Source: Dryomyza anilis
Lineage: Eukaryota > Arthropoda > Insecta > Diptera > Dryomyzidae
Length of the DNA stretch: 64,000 nucleotides
Assembly (NCBI GenBank): GCA_951804985.1
Contig: OX638132.1
Coordinates: 25,210,617 to 25,274,616 of the forward strand
Reading direction: 5' to 3'
The stretch's first letter is position 1. Each line of letters begins with the position of its first letter. The position numbers and the translations under genes were made by a program. This document shows, one piece after another, positions 38,701 to 49,727 of the stretch. The notes beneath the pieces are model-generated. The model worked only from the letters and a program-made list of their open reading frames with translations, did not search any database and was not told the origin of the DNA.

Positions 38701-40080
38701 TGTGGAAACTCTGAAGCCTATACGAAGCAAATTGCTGCACACAACAACAACTTTGGTAAATCTTGAGTTGATGCATTTTTGCATTTTTGCTTTTGGTTCT
38801 TTCTTCATTACAAACAACAGAATTTCTGATTTTCGAACAGAATAAGTGCTTGGAAATTAATGGTGTAACAATGGCCGGAGTGAATCCATAAAAAAGAACT
38901 GTTTCATCAAAACAAATCACAAATATTCATACTTTTAAACTTTTTTTACATTTTCCACGATTTTTCATAATAAAATTTCTTGACTTTTGATTTAAAAATT
39001 ATTAAGTACAAAATTTTTAAATTTTGAAGTCCGGGTGCCCATTGGTTTCGCAAGGAACCAACGATGTATTTTTGATATGTTAAAAGTAAGTAACACCTAT
39101 GAGCAAAGTCGTAGAACAAACGTTGTCGAGAAACGCGAATTCTATAACAAATTTTTTTTCAGCTCAAAGAAAAGTCAGGCTTTTAAGGGTTAAGTTACCT
39201 TTTCTGTGAAATGTACCTAAGTGAATAAAAATTTCTTGATTTGCAATTTGATAGATTAACATTAAGGGAAGAACTCATAGAGAAAGTTTATTCGGTAAGG
39301 AGTTCTTATAGATTATATTGTATAAATAAACGTTATGGATTAATATGTATTTGTTTACTTTTACAGCGAATCCTTTGGCCTTTATAATAATAATCACATT
39401 ACTTTGTTAAATATTAAAATTGACAAATGTTGTTAAACATAAAGTCTACAAAATATGACTGCATAATAAATGTATAAATAAAATATCGCAGAAGATATGA
39501 CTTAAATCATAAAAGAAATAACAGAAAAATAAATCTTATAATAAAAAATACGAACGTAGGACACACACAAAATCAATAAAGCAAACTCACCCATTCTCAC
39601 GTAACGACTTGAGCTGGGAGTTGGTCAGGCGGCGGGGCTCGCCGCTGCCATCCGATGCAACAGCATCGAGTTCATCAAAGGGCGGTGCTATAAACAAGTC
39701 GCGTAGATTAATGGGGCGCGTTTTGCGGCTGCTGACGCTGTTTGTGGCATTGTTGACGGTTATGGCGAGTGTTGTAGCCGACAATGGTTGCGGCAGCGCT
39801 ACAACATAAGTTAGCCAATAAATGTTATACGCACAAAAAGGAATATATAAAAAAAAACGAATATATAACTCGTTAACTTACCAATTGGAAAGGTTTTCCA
39901 ATGATAGAGAAATTGTTCGGCGACACTTTTTATCTGCTCCACCAGTTGCTCAACTTCTGGCGGAGCACCGACTAAATTCACCGTAAACTTGACCGGTTCA
40001 CGTTCGGGAACAGCCAGTGTTAGTGGGCGTGGCAGTTGAGTGCCAGAGGCGCTACCGGCCAGTGGTAGCATGGTGGACAT
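26778..40080 (-). CDS. Unnamed conserved-looking multi-pass membrane protein, 1,267 aa, 13 exons
   Basis: I do not recognise this protein. Thirteen minus-strand exons join with GT-AG borders and matching phases from ATG 40080 to TAA 26778-26780: 40080-39882, 39798-39591, 35076-34841, 34771-34686, 32848-32546, 32470-31564, 31501-31142, 30599-30142, 30082-29984, 29923-29613, 29371-29098, 27209-27048, 26978-26778. Residues 1-130 are proline/serine-containing with no signal peptide. About 140-560 look helical and charged. Hydrophobic segments lie near 572-595, 668-690, 692-715 and 728-765, so a multi-pass protein with long flanking domains. A lysine/arginine-rich helical stretch (about 880-915) follows. 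The last 120 residues are Ser/Gly-rich and end in a polar tail. Introns hold a SINE, MITEs, a hAT-like foldback, a mariner and a DDE remnant, yet no exon is broken. A transporter-like or membrane-scaffold role is possible but unproven. Confidence 0.88.
27294..27425 (-). mobile_element. Truncated SINE copy
   Basis: Shares gagctctctcac, gtgggacctacagttta and gaacgg in the same order and spacing with the fuller SINE at 50631-50936. The tRNA-like head is missing. It lies in intron 11 of the 1,267-aa gene. Confidence 0.75.
27649..27828. mobile_element. MITE, family 1 copy 2
   Basis: 180 bp bounded by cgtcgttgtagaacgaaaag and its perfect reverse complement, TIR length about 31 bp including gtcaccaaata. 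The inside matches the copy at 11863-12120 but lacks about 80 bp of it. Confidence 0.88.
27838..28631. mobile_element. MITE with long TIRs, split by a hAT-like insertion
   Basis: The outer 29 bp are a perfect inverted pair (aacgtgctcaaggtccagtc ... gactggaccttgagcacgtt). Ignoring the inner insertion at 27867-28456, each arm continues to about 50 bp (through ttgtaccaacaaa). The flanks read TTA ... TAA, consistent with a TA target duplication of the Tc1/mariner type. The short core 28490-28570 reads open on the minus strand but matches no family I know. Confidence 0.8.
27867..28456. mobile_element. hAT-like foldback element with 8-bp target duplication
   Basis: Starts cagagctcttgatt and ends with the complement of cagagctctcgatt. 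The flanks are gtacaaat (27859-27866) and gtacacat (28457-28464), an 8-bp duplication with one mismatch, the length hAT transposases make. Inside are acccgggta words near both ends and two long arms (about 28090-28195 and 28286-28400) of tcgttcgt/acgaacga sequence that pair over roughly 100 bp. No ORF. Confidence 0.78.
33361..33477 (+). pseudogene. Remnant of a DDE transposase C-terminus
   Basis: One frame reads APNCLELRPMERYWVLIKRK and stops soon after. The pattern P-N-C-x-E-L-R-P-x-E-x-Y/F-W is the third catalytic block (with its Glu) of a Tc1/mariner-superfamily transposase distinct from the DD41D one. Upstream sequence is too decayed to read. It lies in intron 4 of the 1,267-aa gene, antisense to it. 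Confidence 0.6.
33890..34640. repeat. Degenerate GGAACCGG / CCGGTTCC repeat block
   Basis: Many imperfect units such as ttggaaccggaaccg and gattccggttctttgcagt, in both orientations, with recurring 'gggactaaa' and 'atggaccgcaaagaa' phrases. The same family is at 5762-5937 in Itpr. Open frames across it are by-products of the repeat. Confidence 0.75.
35203..35778. mobile_element. MITE with 19-bp perfect TIRs
   Basis: Bounded by taagggccagtttttcagt and its exact reverse complement (35203-35221 and 35760-35778). Inside, gtttaaac words dominate both ends in opposite orientation. It holds a direct duplication of about 70 bp. No ORF. Confidence 0.88.
35459..35597. repeat. Direct 70-bp tandem duplication inside the MITE
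   Basis: Two virtually identical copies of aataacttaattttattttt ... atgacatttatcagaagt, at 35459-35528 and 35529-35597. Confidence 0.93.
37860..38640 (+). mobile_element. mariner-like element with DD41D triad, internally deleted
   Basis: Begins in the 5' region (caaacgacgccatatttctt), then the transposase start. It jumps from residues near 20 of the protein to the IIFSDEAHFWLNG block, losing the DNA-binding half. A frameshift near 38095-38110 separates the first catalytic block from the rest. The C-terminal part has QQDGATSHTA and CDLTPLDYFLWGY; from the Asp of QDGA to the Asp of LDYF there are 41 intervening residues. The right TIR is not recognisable. Non-functional. Confidence 0.85.
38641..39590. 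other. Rest of intron 2, no recognised feature
   Basis: AT-rich sequence between the mariner remnant and exon 2 of the 1,267-aa gene. Nothing with coding character on either strand. Confidence 0.4.
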
Positions 40081-40357
40081 ATTTTCTTGTGCTTTTTTAC
40101 TTATTCAACTTATTCAAATCTGATATGAAGAAAATTGTTGCGAAAATTGCACGCTATTCATACATTGCACAGTTTTAGTCGTTGTTGCGCTATTATGATG
40201 CAGAGTCCTTCTGAAATTAATAAACAAAACAAAATAAAATTATATCAAATTTCATATAAATGTCTAAATTTCCTTCCAAGAAACTTAGTTTGACTTTAAA
40301 AAGTATTTTTTAATTATCGTTTTTTTTTTTTTTGTATAAATATAAATTCTAAAATAC

Positions 40358-41255
40358 ACAGAAAAAAATATTGTACGTATATATAGCAATTGATATTAAT
40401 AGCAAACAAAATCGTATTTCAATTAAAAATATGAATGCATTTACTAATTATTTAATTGTATTTACACATTTTTTAATTAAAATATTAATAGGAATTAATT
40501 TAATATAATTTCAATGCAACTAAATCTTTAATAGTATTAACTACTTTTATTTGTTACTTTTGATTTATTAATTTTCTTAAATTGCAACACTGTTTTTTTC
40601 TTCGGGATTTCATTTTGTTGTCGTCGTTCAGTTTCTTTTAACATTATTTTTTTCTACGTTGCTATTTTAAAACAGGGTATTGCATTATTTAGTGTATGTT
40701 ATGTTATTAAAGCAATAAATGGCTCAATTTATTTTTACTGTCAAGAATTTGAACAAACAGCTTATGATTCTCAAATTTTATGTTTGACTCAATTAATTGG
40801 CCCACCTGTAGAAGTTGTAAAAACTGACTTCGGTAAAACATTCGTTAGGTTGAAAGAATTTTACAAAGCATACCAAACAGTATAAATACTTATTTAATAT
40901 TTATTTTATGTTATATATTGAATTAAATAATTTCTATTTTCATATGTTTCTATTCGACAAATGTTTTATTTAATATAAGAAAATATTAATTGATCCAATA
41001 TCTATCAAATGAAATTTTTAATTGATGTTACTAATTAATTAATGATTTAAAAATTCCCAATAAAAAATATAATATATATAACAACTTTAATATCAATATG
41101 ACAAAAACATTAATTAAAGTTTCTCCAATTAACATATTCTCATTATTACGAATGTGGATTTCAATGCTACTAAAAGTTACATCGGCTGAGTTTCAATTAA
41201 AAATTAATTGGATTGATTAAATTTTAGTTATATTTACACACTTTTTTTTCTATGT
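40358..41255. mobile_element. Possible decayed element with short inverted ends
   Basis: Starts acacagaaaaaaatat and ends ttttttttctatgtgt, a loose inverted match like the other ACAC-agaaaaa families here. It encloses the open frame ending at 40885. Boundaries are tentative. Confidence 0.35.
40562..40885 (+). pseudogene. Stop-free frame without ATG, possible element ORF remnant or exon
   Basis: The frame is open from about 40562 to TAA at 40883-40885. After an aaaacag at 40669-40675 that could be a splice acceptor it reads GIALFSVCYVIKAINGSIYF, then about 50 more residues with balanced composition (CQEF, QILCLTQLIGPP, KTDFGKTFVRL, YKAYQTV) and a stop. The composition is protein-like despite A/T-rich codons. 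I recognise no family. Confidence 0.4.
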
Positions 41256-42104
41256 GTAATTAGTAGCGTCCGTATTCAAAACAAAAAAAAGGAAAGAATT
41301 CCGCGAAAATTTAAAAGAATTAAGGTAAACAAAACAAACATTATTTATTTGAAATGCTCAAGTTCAACCAAATGAAACAATAACATTTTTAATACACAAG
41401 CGCTTCTCTTTTTTGTTAAATATTTAATTTAATTGCTTTAAACGATTAAAATTTTAAAATTATGTGAAACACGCTTCGAGCTGATAGCAACAATGAACAA
41501 TGGGGGGGTTTTAAAGGACCGCCAAAGAATTTCACTTTATTTAGTTAGCGCCATAATTAATTTCACTGCTAAGTTTTCCAACGTAAAACAACCAATAAAA
41601 ATTCTATATCTTCTAATTTAATTTCTTAGATATTATAATATTTATGATTTTAGAACTTTTAATTCAAAAAAAATATAAAAATGTACTCCAAAAACAATAT
41701 TCCAATACGGATACCCAAGATTAATACCTCTTATTTTTGTTTGATCACCTTTAATTGATATTGCTAATGTATGGAACGGATTTCTTCGGGATTTAAAGCA
41801 TTTTTCAGTTTCAATTTCAACGTAATGTTCTCTAATTTTTTACTGAAGATTCAAACTTTAATTAAAGTTGATTTGTATAAAATTTTGTTTTGTCCCGAGT
41901 TGACTTTATGATTATAAATAATAAAACGATATAAAAAATGAAAAATTCGGACTATTCTTTCTAAAGACAAATGACCCTGTTGAAAATCATCTCAGACAAT
42001 ACCTTTTCGGACAATTTTGCATTTTAGCAATTCTTATCCGGACAAGTTTTAAGCCAAGACAATTTTTCACGCGAAAATATTAAATTGTAAATTAAATTAT
42101 ATTT

Positions 42105-44155
42105 AGACTGCGTCATGCGAGATTGGCTAAATTTTAAACTAAACTAAATTTTGTCGATAATGCAGTGTTTATTTTCAATTTAGCTATCACATTTTCGTGC
42201 ATTCTAAATTCAACTAAATTGAGTTACTGCATACAAATATATGATAATCGCTAATAATCGATTGATTATGGACATTACTAATTACCAGTTACCGAATTGT
42301 GATCGTTTAATCCGACAAAGAATTGTCGGAGAAGTATTTTCCTAACCCAAAAAATTGTCGGCGAATTATTTTCTTTAACCCAAAGAATTGTCGGAAAAGT
42401 ATTTTCCTTAAACCTAAAAATTGTAACCAAACAATTTTAAAATCGATTTCACAATACAAAAATGTTCTTTCAATGGATCGTTTCGAAAACAAATTAATTA
42501 ATTTGCCGAAGTACTTGTGCGATTCAAGGCTAAAGGTATGTGCTAGTTTGACTTAATTACTGACTAAACTAAATTTTGTCGGTAATGCAGTGTATACTAT
42601 TCAATTGAACACATTTTCGAACAATCAAAATTGAACTAAACTGGATGACAGTAAACTGACATCTGATAATAGATTTATAATAGACCCTAATTACCGGTTA
42701 CAGAATGGAGATTGAATGAAAACGTATACAATTTAGTCCATGACAACTGACATATGATAATGGATTTATTACGGATCCTAACAATTACTGGTTACAGAAT
42801 GGAGGGAGATCGAGGGTGTATTTCTTTATTCATTCTGGAATAAGAATAGAACGAACAGAATAGTTTGATATTTTATCCGGAATATCTAGAATACTGTGAA
42901 TAAAGTAGCAGTTTCAGAATTACCAGAATACGAAAATGTAAACAAACATTAAATATGATTTGAAAATCAATCAGTTATTAAAATTAACTTTTTAAAAACG
43001 TTGTTTATCAATTTTAAGGTATTTCACTAAAATGCTAATACATATCAATGCATCGTACAACGTTTCACATATGTCTCTTAATCAAAAAAATTCCAAGACC
43101 ACCAATATCTTAAGACACACGCGACAGACCACCAATATCTTGTGATACACTCGATTTCATTTAAATAACAAATTTAATTTGTGTAAATAGTATCTAAGTT
43201 GACAGTTTTATTCTGTGTATTCTACGATTGAACTCGGAATAAAAAGAATACGTTCCGAACGTTCTGTTTTGAATAAAGTAACAGAATTCGGATAAGCCAG
43301 AACGTTCGGAATAAATAAAGTAATAGAAATATTTAAAACGGAATATTCTGAACGTTCAGAACGAATAAAGAAATACACCCCGAATGAAAACAACTACAAT
43401 TTAATTTAGTCAGCAATTTAGTCGAACTCGCACACACCCTATATTTATTATTGGGTTTTCATTCGATCGTCATTCGTTAAATCGTCTGTTTGTTTCATCC
43501 AATTTTGAGTGTTCGACAATTTGTTAAATTAAATAGTACACACTGCATTACCGACAGCATTAGGTGCGAGTTCAACAAAATGTATACTAAACTAAATTGT
43601 ACGGCAATTGTCCGTAATAAATCGATTATCATATGTATGTTTGCAGTCATACAATTTAATTTGCTCGCAAAATCTTCTAAAAGGAGTTATTACAAACTGC
43701 ATTACCGACCACATTTAGTTTAGTTTAGAAATTAGTCGAATTCGCACATATCAAAAATTGTTGGTAATTGTCAAGTTTATTATCATCATCATCTTTGTGC
43801 ACTCCACAACCGACAACTTCCAGCCTTAAATCTGTGATTATGCCTAATCCAGAATTTGATATTTCAAAACAAAATAAAAGTTCTAAATCAAATTCAAACC
43901 GTGTATGTTCTTTTGAACGAATTAAATTCGACTTATGTAGGATGTCGATGTAATGTAATCGAATTTTGTATCAAAACTTCGAATAAAACATGTTAAGGCT
44001 GTGTGCGAATTCGACTAAATTGTTCTTTTGAACGCAAACAGACATATGATAATCAATTGAATATAGACTTTCAACAATAACCGGTTACCGAATGGCGTTC
44101 GAATGAAAAGCCGTTTAGTTTAGTCAGCAATTCAGTCGAATTTTCACACACCCTA
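42105..44155. repeat. Cluster of related diverged repeats (tttagtcgaattcgcacaca)
   Basis: Phrases recur many times in both orientations: aactaaattttgtcggtaat, catatgataatcgatt followed by attaccggttaccgaatgg, and agtcgaactcgcacacaccc. At least four partial copies are visible (near 42110-42310, 42560-42810, 43385-43690, 44000-44150). No gene seen. Confidence 0.65.
42814..43380. mobile_element. MITE nested in the repeat cluster
   Basis: Left end gggtgtatttctttattc and right end gaataaagaaatacaccc are perfect complements; the match continues to about 23 bp with one difference. The inside is rich in gaacgttcgga-type words. 567 bp, no ORF. Confidence 0.75.
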
Positions 44156-44159
44156 AATA

Positions 44160-45900
44160 CATTTTTTCAATTATGTTTGAAACATGAATTCATTTTGGTT
44201 TAACTCGTATGATTTGAAAATTCATTTCTCACAAAATCCATCAAAATTCTTTCGAAAATTATACGTTTAGTATTTGTTTTTTTTATTTTTATTAAAAACG
44301 AATATCAGAACTTGACCGTTAATCAGTTTTTAAGGTAAAATGTTACTAATCCAATTTGCATATTTTCTACATCATAGCGGACCATTTAATATTTTGTTTA
44401 CAAAATATCCACATAGCCTGGCAACGCTTCGTCTGCATATGATATCAACGTCGAAATATTTAGTAGTTGGAGAAAAATGTATTTTCCACATGAAAACACA
44501 TGTAGTGAGAGGAGATGTAGGAGATGGTTGGTGCAGAACATATTTATGGCAGTGGAGAAAGAGAAGCAGACAACACTACGACAAAGGGGGTGTAAAAGTG
44601 AGAATAAACGAACAACAAAAAAAATCACAATGTGGTCACAGAAACAGAAGAAACAAAAGCATGTGTATTAATTTACAATATAAAACAAACAGAGCAAAAC
44701 GTTTGTAACATAAGTTGAATTGAAAATTAAAAACAATTATTTAGAGACAAAGAATGAGTGACAGTATAAAGTGGAGAAGAGCAGCTATTTTATAAAAGTT
44801 TTATACCATTTTATGTACAATATTACTAAATGTATAAGATATAAGGAATTAACATTTAAATGATATCGTTCAATCGTTTCGATTCTAATCAGGGCTGGCA
44901 ATATTTTCTCCAGTCCAAAAAAAACATTTGTCCACTTAAAAAATCCATGTTTTCTGGATTTTTTTTTATTTTTCTTGGCATATTATTCACTTGTTTGAGG
45001 AATATATTTTTTTTTAATATGAATTACAACTTAGGAAATATATTATTTTTTGAGAATGTAACAATTGGATATAAACCAGCATTTTTGATATAAACCAAAT
45101 ATTTTTTAAAATGTTACAATTGGATATAAGCCAACATATAAATAACTATTATTTGGTCCACTGTTGGAAGAAATAAAAAAAAATAAATGTTGTCTTCCTC
45201 TTCATTTGAACAGCTTTCAAATGTCATTTGAGTGAACTACAAATCTCATTTCTTATAAAATACTGGAAATTTTATAGAGTTTTGGATTTTGATATTGCTT
45301 GGTTAGTATTGTTGCAAAAATTCGCACACAGCTCCAGTTTTGTTAAATCTGTTAGATGTGTTAAATTTCAATTCCACATATGCAATTTATTAAAAAATTT
45401 AGAAGAAAACTCTATTTATAATTCATACTTTTAACGTCCTATTTAGTCATTTTGCTGCATTTAAGCATGATTTAAATATACGATAGAGTTCACTGTTTAT
45501 TTGTCTTTGAATACAAATTTCAATCTCTGAAAATTTGAGTGTCAGAGTGAATGTACCTGCATATATTTGTATCATAATTTTATATATAAGGAAAACAAAT
45601 TTTATATACATATTTTTGGCATCAGAAACTATATAAATATTTAAAAATCTATTGGATTTTTTATAAATAAGAAAATTTCAAGAGGATTTTTCGGTTTTAA
45701 AGTTATCGTCCCATCATTTCGCTGTCGAGAACTGCTGTATAACCTTTTGTTAAAACATACTTTGTGGAAAAATTCAACGTCTTGAATCTGTAAGTGCCTG
45801 ATGAAATCTATTTTGAATGTCTTCTTTATAACAGGACAACTCTTCTAAACCTAATAGATTCAATCAATGTCTACCGCTTTAAAAATTGGCTTAGAATTGT
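44160..45900. other. Intergenic stretch without recognised feature
   Basis: AT-rich. Two near copies of caattggatataaaccagca at 45061 and 45117 are the only repeat noticed. Confidence 0.4.
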
Positions 45901-45928
45901 CTTGAATTAAATCCATAGTTTCGGAGAC

Positions 45929-46230
45929 TACATCTAGCGTATCGATCCAACTATGTCGATCACATATTTGAAAATGCCTAATCTTTACCTATTCAACCTA
46001 CTATAGCAAGTTCCAGCACGGGAACCATGGACGTAGTAGTAGCCACTTCATCATCATGAGTTTTTCATCATATAAATATTTTTGTTCTTTGTAAAAGGCC
46101 AAGTTTCAAAAATTCATAAAAAATATCCAGCGTATCGATCAAACTAAATATATCGATCACATATTTGAAAATCCCTTATGATTACCTATCCAACCTACTA
46201 TAAGAAGTTCCAGCACGGGGACCACTTTTT
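45929..46230. repeat. Tandem duplication with a period of about 198 bp
   Basis: The phrases agcgtatcgatc, cgatcacatatttgaaaat, caacctactata and agttccagcacggg occur in the same order near 45935-46023 and 46130-46220. Confidence 0.8.
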
Positions 46231-46433
46231 CTCAATATATGACCAAGTTTGAAATTGTATATAAAATGAAGTCCGTGAAGTTAAATTCGTCGCAAACTTA
46301 GCGGAGACACACACCACAAAATTTTAACAGAGGTATGTTAACCGTCTGTTAACCGTAATGTACCTTTCAGTAATTATTTTAAAAAATTATTAAATATGTT
46401 TATCGGATGGACCCAAAAAAAATGGTCACCGTT

Positions 46434-46587
46434 TTAGCTATCCAGTGTACTAAATTCCGTTCCGGCATGAAGATCCCGGACGTATTCTGAGTCATTTATG
46501 TGTACCAATCGGAAGATTTCATCCGCTAACATAGCGGCGGTTAACGCTCTGTTAGTGCTCTGTACAAAAAATTGGTTTGTGTCTTTG
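46434..46587 (-). other. Candidate terminal exon (minus strand)
   Basis: A nine-T tract and AG on the minus strand precede 46587. After one base the frame reads 50 codons of balanced composition (including FVQSTNRALTAAMLADEIFR) to TAA at 46434-46436. The strong acceptor and composition support a real last exon. I cannot name it, and the donor phase at 47735 does not fit it directly, so an exon is missing or the two are unrelated. Confidence 0.42.
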
Positions 46588-46649
46588 CTAAAAAAAAATA
46601 AGTATTTAACTTCACATACTTCACTCAAAATGAACATGATCTGTCAATT

Positions 46650-47660
46650 GTGTTCTACGAACCGACCACTTATTTTTAAATACCTCTTATAACACTGATA
46701 TCTACAGTTGAGTTTTCCGTTATACTTCCCCACAGAATACTTTTTCGACAAAAAATAAATTATGTTCGGTGCAATTATCTATTCGTACATAATGGTTCTT
46801 AATTTAAAGGAAATTCTTTAAGATTTCAATTTATTGTTATATTCAGGACTCGTAAACTCTGGGGACCTGTGGGCCATATGTGTAAGGTATTTTTAGTCGA
46901 CTTAGTCCGACTATAACTTTCATAATTCTTACTAGGACCAACTGTAAAAATTTCAATACTTCAAAATTTCCCATTTAACTTAATCTTCCTTAACATTTTA
47001 TATTATTTTCGTTTTGTTCGGAACTAAACGTTTGAAAATACATTGTTTCGCTTTATTTTCATTTCGTTTAGTGCCCCAGCTGAACATTTTAACTTTTATT
47101 TTTGGGTTCAAAGATGGGTGACGGAATTTGGTACATTTACGTTAGACGGTCGTGTTCAAATTTACGTTGTTTAGACTTAGCAATTTCTGTGCTCAGAGTT
47201 CCCATCTATAAAATACATATTTGGTTTTTTTTTTTTCAATTCAAATAAATACAATAAAAACTAAAAAAATGTTTCGAGTTTCAAAGAATAATATGCTCTA
47301 CTGCTAGTGGAACCCATATCACAGTTCAAGAATCGCTGCTTTAGTGAACGTAGTAAATAAGAGAAACGAGTTGTATTTTATTTTAAATGTAGCAGCCAGC
47401 AGCCACTAACTAAGATGTGTGTGAGCACTGGTGAAGTGTATGGGGCGGCGAAAGGGGCCTTTTAAACGCTGACCAACTAGTGCGCATTTGTATTAGTAGT
47501 TGGTTGTTTATATTAATGATGATGATGCTATTTCAATGATGAGCTAAACAGAAGCAACGTCAACTATTTTTTTTTTTGTTGTATTCAATACATGCTGTAT
47601 GATGATAACGAGGTGGACATAAATGAAGGTGTGTCCAGTATGAGTGCTTCAAAAACCATG
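46650..47660. other. Stretch without recognised feature
   Basis: No exon with good borders on either strand and no terminal repeats noticed. Confidence 0.4.
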
Positions 47661-47832
47661 ATCTACGCAAAAATATAGAGCAGATTCGTCAAAGTACTTA
47701 CTATAGTAAAACAAGTATTTTTTAATGAATTTACCTCTGCAAACCAAACAAAGTGCTCAATACATAGAGACGCAATTAATTGATTGAACTTGATGCTCGC
47801 TCCAGGCAGCAGTCGCTCCAGCAGCCAATACA

Positions 47833-47949
47833 ATGATGCGTCCGCTCTTCTTCGTCTGTTGTCTTCTGCTTGGTTTAATACTTTTGCCTGCTCCAGCAAA
47901 TTTCACGCAGTTACACACATCAAAAGTTGTTATATTTTTTCCACTGTAA
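47833..47949 (+). CDS. Candidate small secreted peptide (38 aa) or signal-peptide exon
   Basis: ATG-ATG at 47833 opens a frame MMRPLFFVCCLLLGLILLPA followed by PANFTQ, a textbook signal peptide with a likely cut after APA. It continues to TAA at 47947-47949, or could splice at CACT|GTAAAA. The minus strand of the same stretch reads a Gln/Leu/Arg-rich frame ending in FAE|GTAAAT at 47735. The two compete and at most one need be real. No homolog recognised. Confidence 0.35.
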   Translation: MMRPLFFVCCLLLGLILLPAPANFTQLHTSKVVIFFPL

Positions 47950-48685
47950 AATATGTTTTCTGCCTTGTGTTCTTTATTTTTTTTAATAATACGTGTATTT
48001 ATGTTATTCCAACATGTAAATATATTATATTGTTTACCCCACAGTCCACCAATATCACATTTCCCCAACTCCACGCACACACACTCAACTTGCACAATTT
48101 TCATTCATTTTTTTCGTGTTATAGATTTTTCCAATTTTCTATACATAGTTCGAATTTTCATTTGCAATTCATTCGAACTATGCAATCAAAAAAAAAGTAT
48201 TTTCTACTTTATTTCGTACACTTTGTTTTCACATTGTTTTTGTGCAATTTGTTTAAATTACTTTTCATTTTAATTGAAAATAAGAGAGAAATTCTTATTG
48301 TACAAATGTTCTTAACTCAACATCCGACGACCCTACCCCGTTCGTTAAAGCAGAAAAACTGAAAACTGCGTGAAACAGTGATGCATTATAAAAATAAAAA
48401 TGGGTTAAATATAAATTGAATGAAATGGGGATATTTTTATTTTTATAAAAGATTGATTAAGGTAAAAAGTCCTAGTTGTTTGTCGTATTATTAATAACGT
48501 TCGTAATAAAAATATTTTAAAATGAATTTTGAAAAAATCAATTATGTGCATGACAAAAATTACGTACATATTAAAAATTTTAATTACATAAAAACCAAAT
48601 ATTAATTATGTATGTGATTTTATTTATCTTATGATGTTAATAAAAATTATTTTTTGTTTATACAAATTCGCAATTTTATTTCAAA

Positions 48686-48871
48686 ATGAAAACTCGCGAA
48701 ATGGACGAACACAACATAGCTCTTGGGAAATATTATCTCGAGGGAGAGAAAATCTTAAAGCAGCATTTGGCTTTATCGTATGCCAACGACAAACTTCGGC
48801 GAGAGTCAAATTTTTATACAAGATTTATGCCGATGGCGTTGACCGTAAATTGCAATCTATTAATACGATAA
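48686..48871 (+). CDS. Candidate short ORF, 61 aa
   Basis: The ATG is in a good context (caaaATG). It encodes a charged, soluble-looking peptide with helical character (EHNIALGKYYLEGEKILKQH). Its codons are richer in GC than the flanks. No signal peptide, no family recognised, and no poly(A) signal that decides the case. Confidence 0.3.
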   Translation: MKTREMDEHNIALGKYYLEGEKILKQHLALSYANDKLRRESNFYTRFMPMALTVNCNLLIR

Positions 48872-48913
48872 TTAATTAAATTACAATAAATAAATTAAAT
48901 AATGATAACATAC

Positions 48914-48989
48914 CCGTCCGCGATGGTCCATGTTCCGCAAAAGGCATCGTTACAATAGAGTGAAGCAGATGAACATCAATTGTTATAAT
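48914..48989 (-). other. Candidate internal exon (minus strand), 76 nt
   Basis: On the minus strand TTTATTTGCAG precedes it and GTATGT follows. The 25 codons are stop-free and protein-like (DVHLLHSIVTMPFAEHGPSR). Both splice signals are strong. It could belong with the exon candidate at 46434-46587, but linking exons were not found. Confidence 0.42.
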
Positions 48990-49727
48990 CTGCAAATAAA
49001 CCAATCAATTAAATTTAACTGTATAAAATAGTGGCAAATCATCCAAGGAATATTTGTATTTTGGGTGATTTGACTTTTTGTTGTTTTCCCTATTTTGCAT
49101 TTTATTATTAATAAATTATGACACATTTTGGGGTTTACAATGTTCATCATTAATTTTGTAATGTTTATCATTAATATTTTTAACAATGTACATTATATAA
49201 ATTTACAACGTTTATAATTGAAATATCCATTCTTAAGTTTTCTATGTGTGTGATCAGTGGAAATGTTAGTTCTAACCGAAATAAAGAGTGGGCATTTGAA
49301 AATAATAATGGGCATTAATTAAAAAAATGGGCACCAAATCGGGCATTAAAAAAACATTGGGCTTTTAGCGGGCCAGAGAGTAGGATTGGACAACTAAATG
49401 CACAAAATGCCCGCAAAATGAAACACTGGTATGAAACTGTCTTTAAATGCATCACTGGTGGCTTCAGTGTTGCGTATTTTAGTACTTTTGTTGAAGTGTT
49501 GCATAAGTGCGTACTCTCGTACTATTTAGAGTACGTTTTTATTTTGAAAGTACGAAATACTTAGCAGTTCGTACAAAGTACTTTTATTTTTTTTTTTTTA
49601 ATTTTGTAGTACGTTTTTGTTTAGAAGTACGAACATTTTTTGGTGTCCTTATTTTTTTGGTCGTCCAAAATTTTGTACTTTTGTCCTTTATTTATTTTTT
49701 TATTTATTTTTCCGTCAGTTGTGATCT

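Larger units (their letters stand above)
35077..39590. other. Repeat-filled intron 2 of the 1,267-aa gene
   Basis: 4.5 kb holding a MITE (35203-35778) and a mariner remnant (37860-38640). The open frame at 37014-37241 follows a ttacag but has no start context or downstream splice site; I do not call it. Confidence 0.7.
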
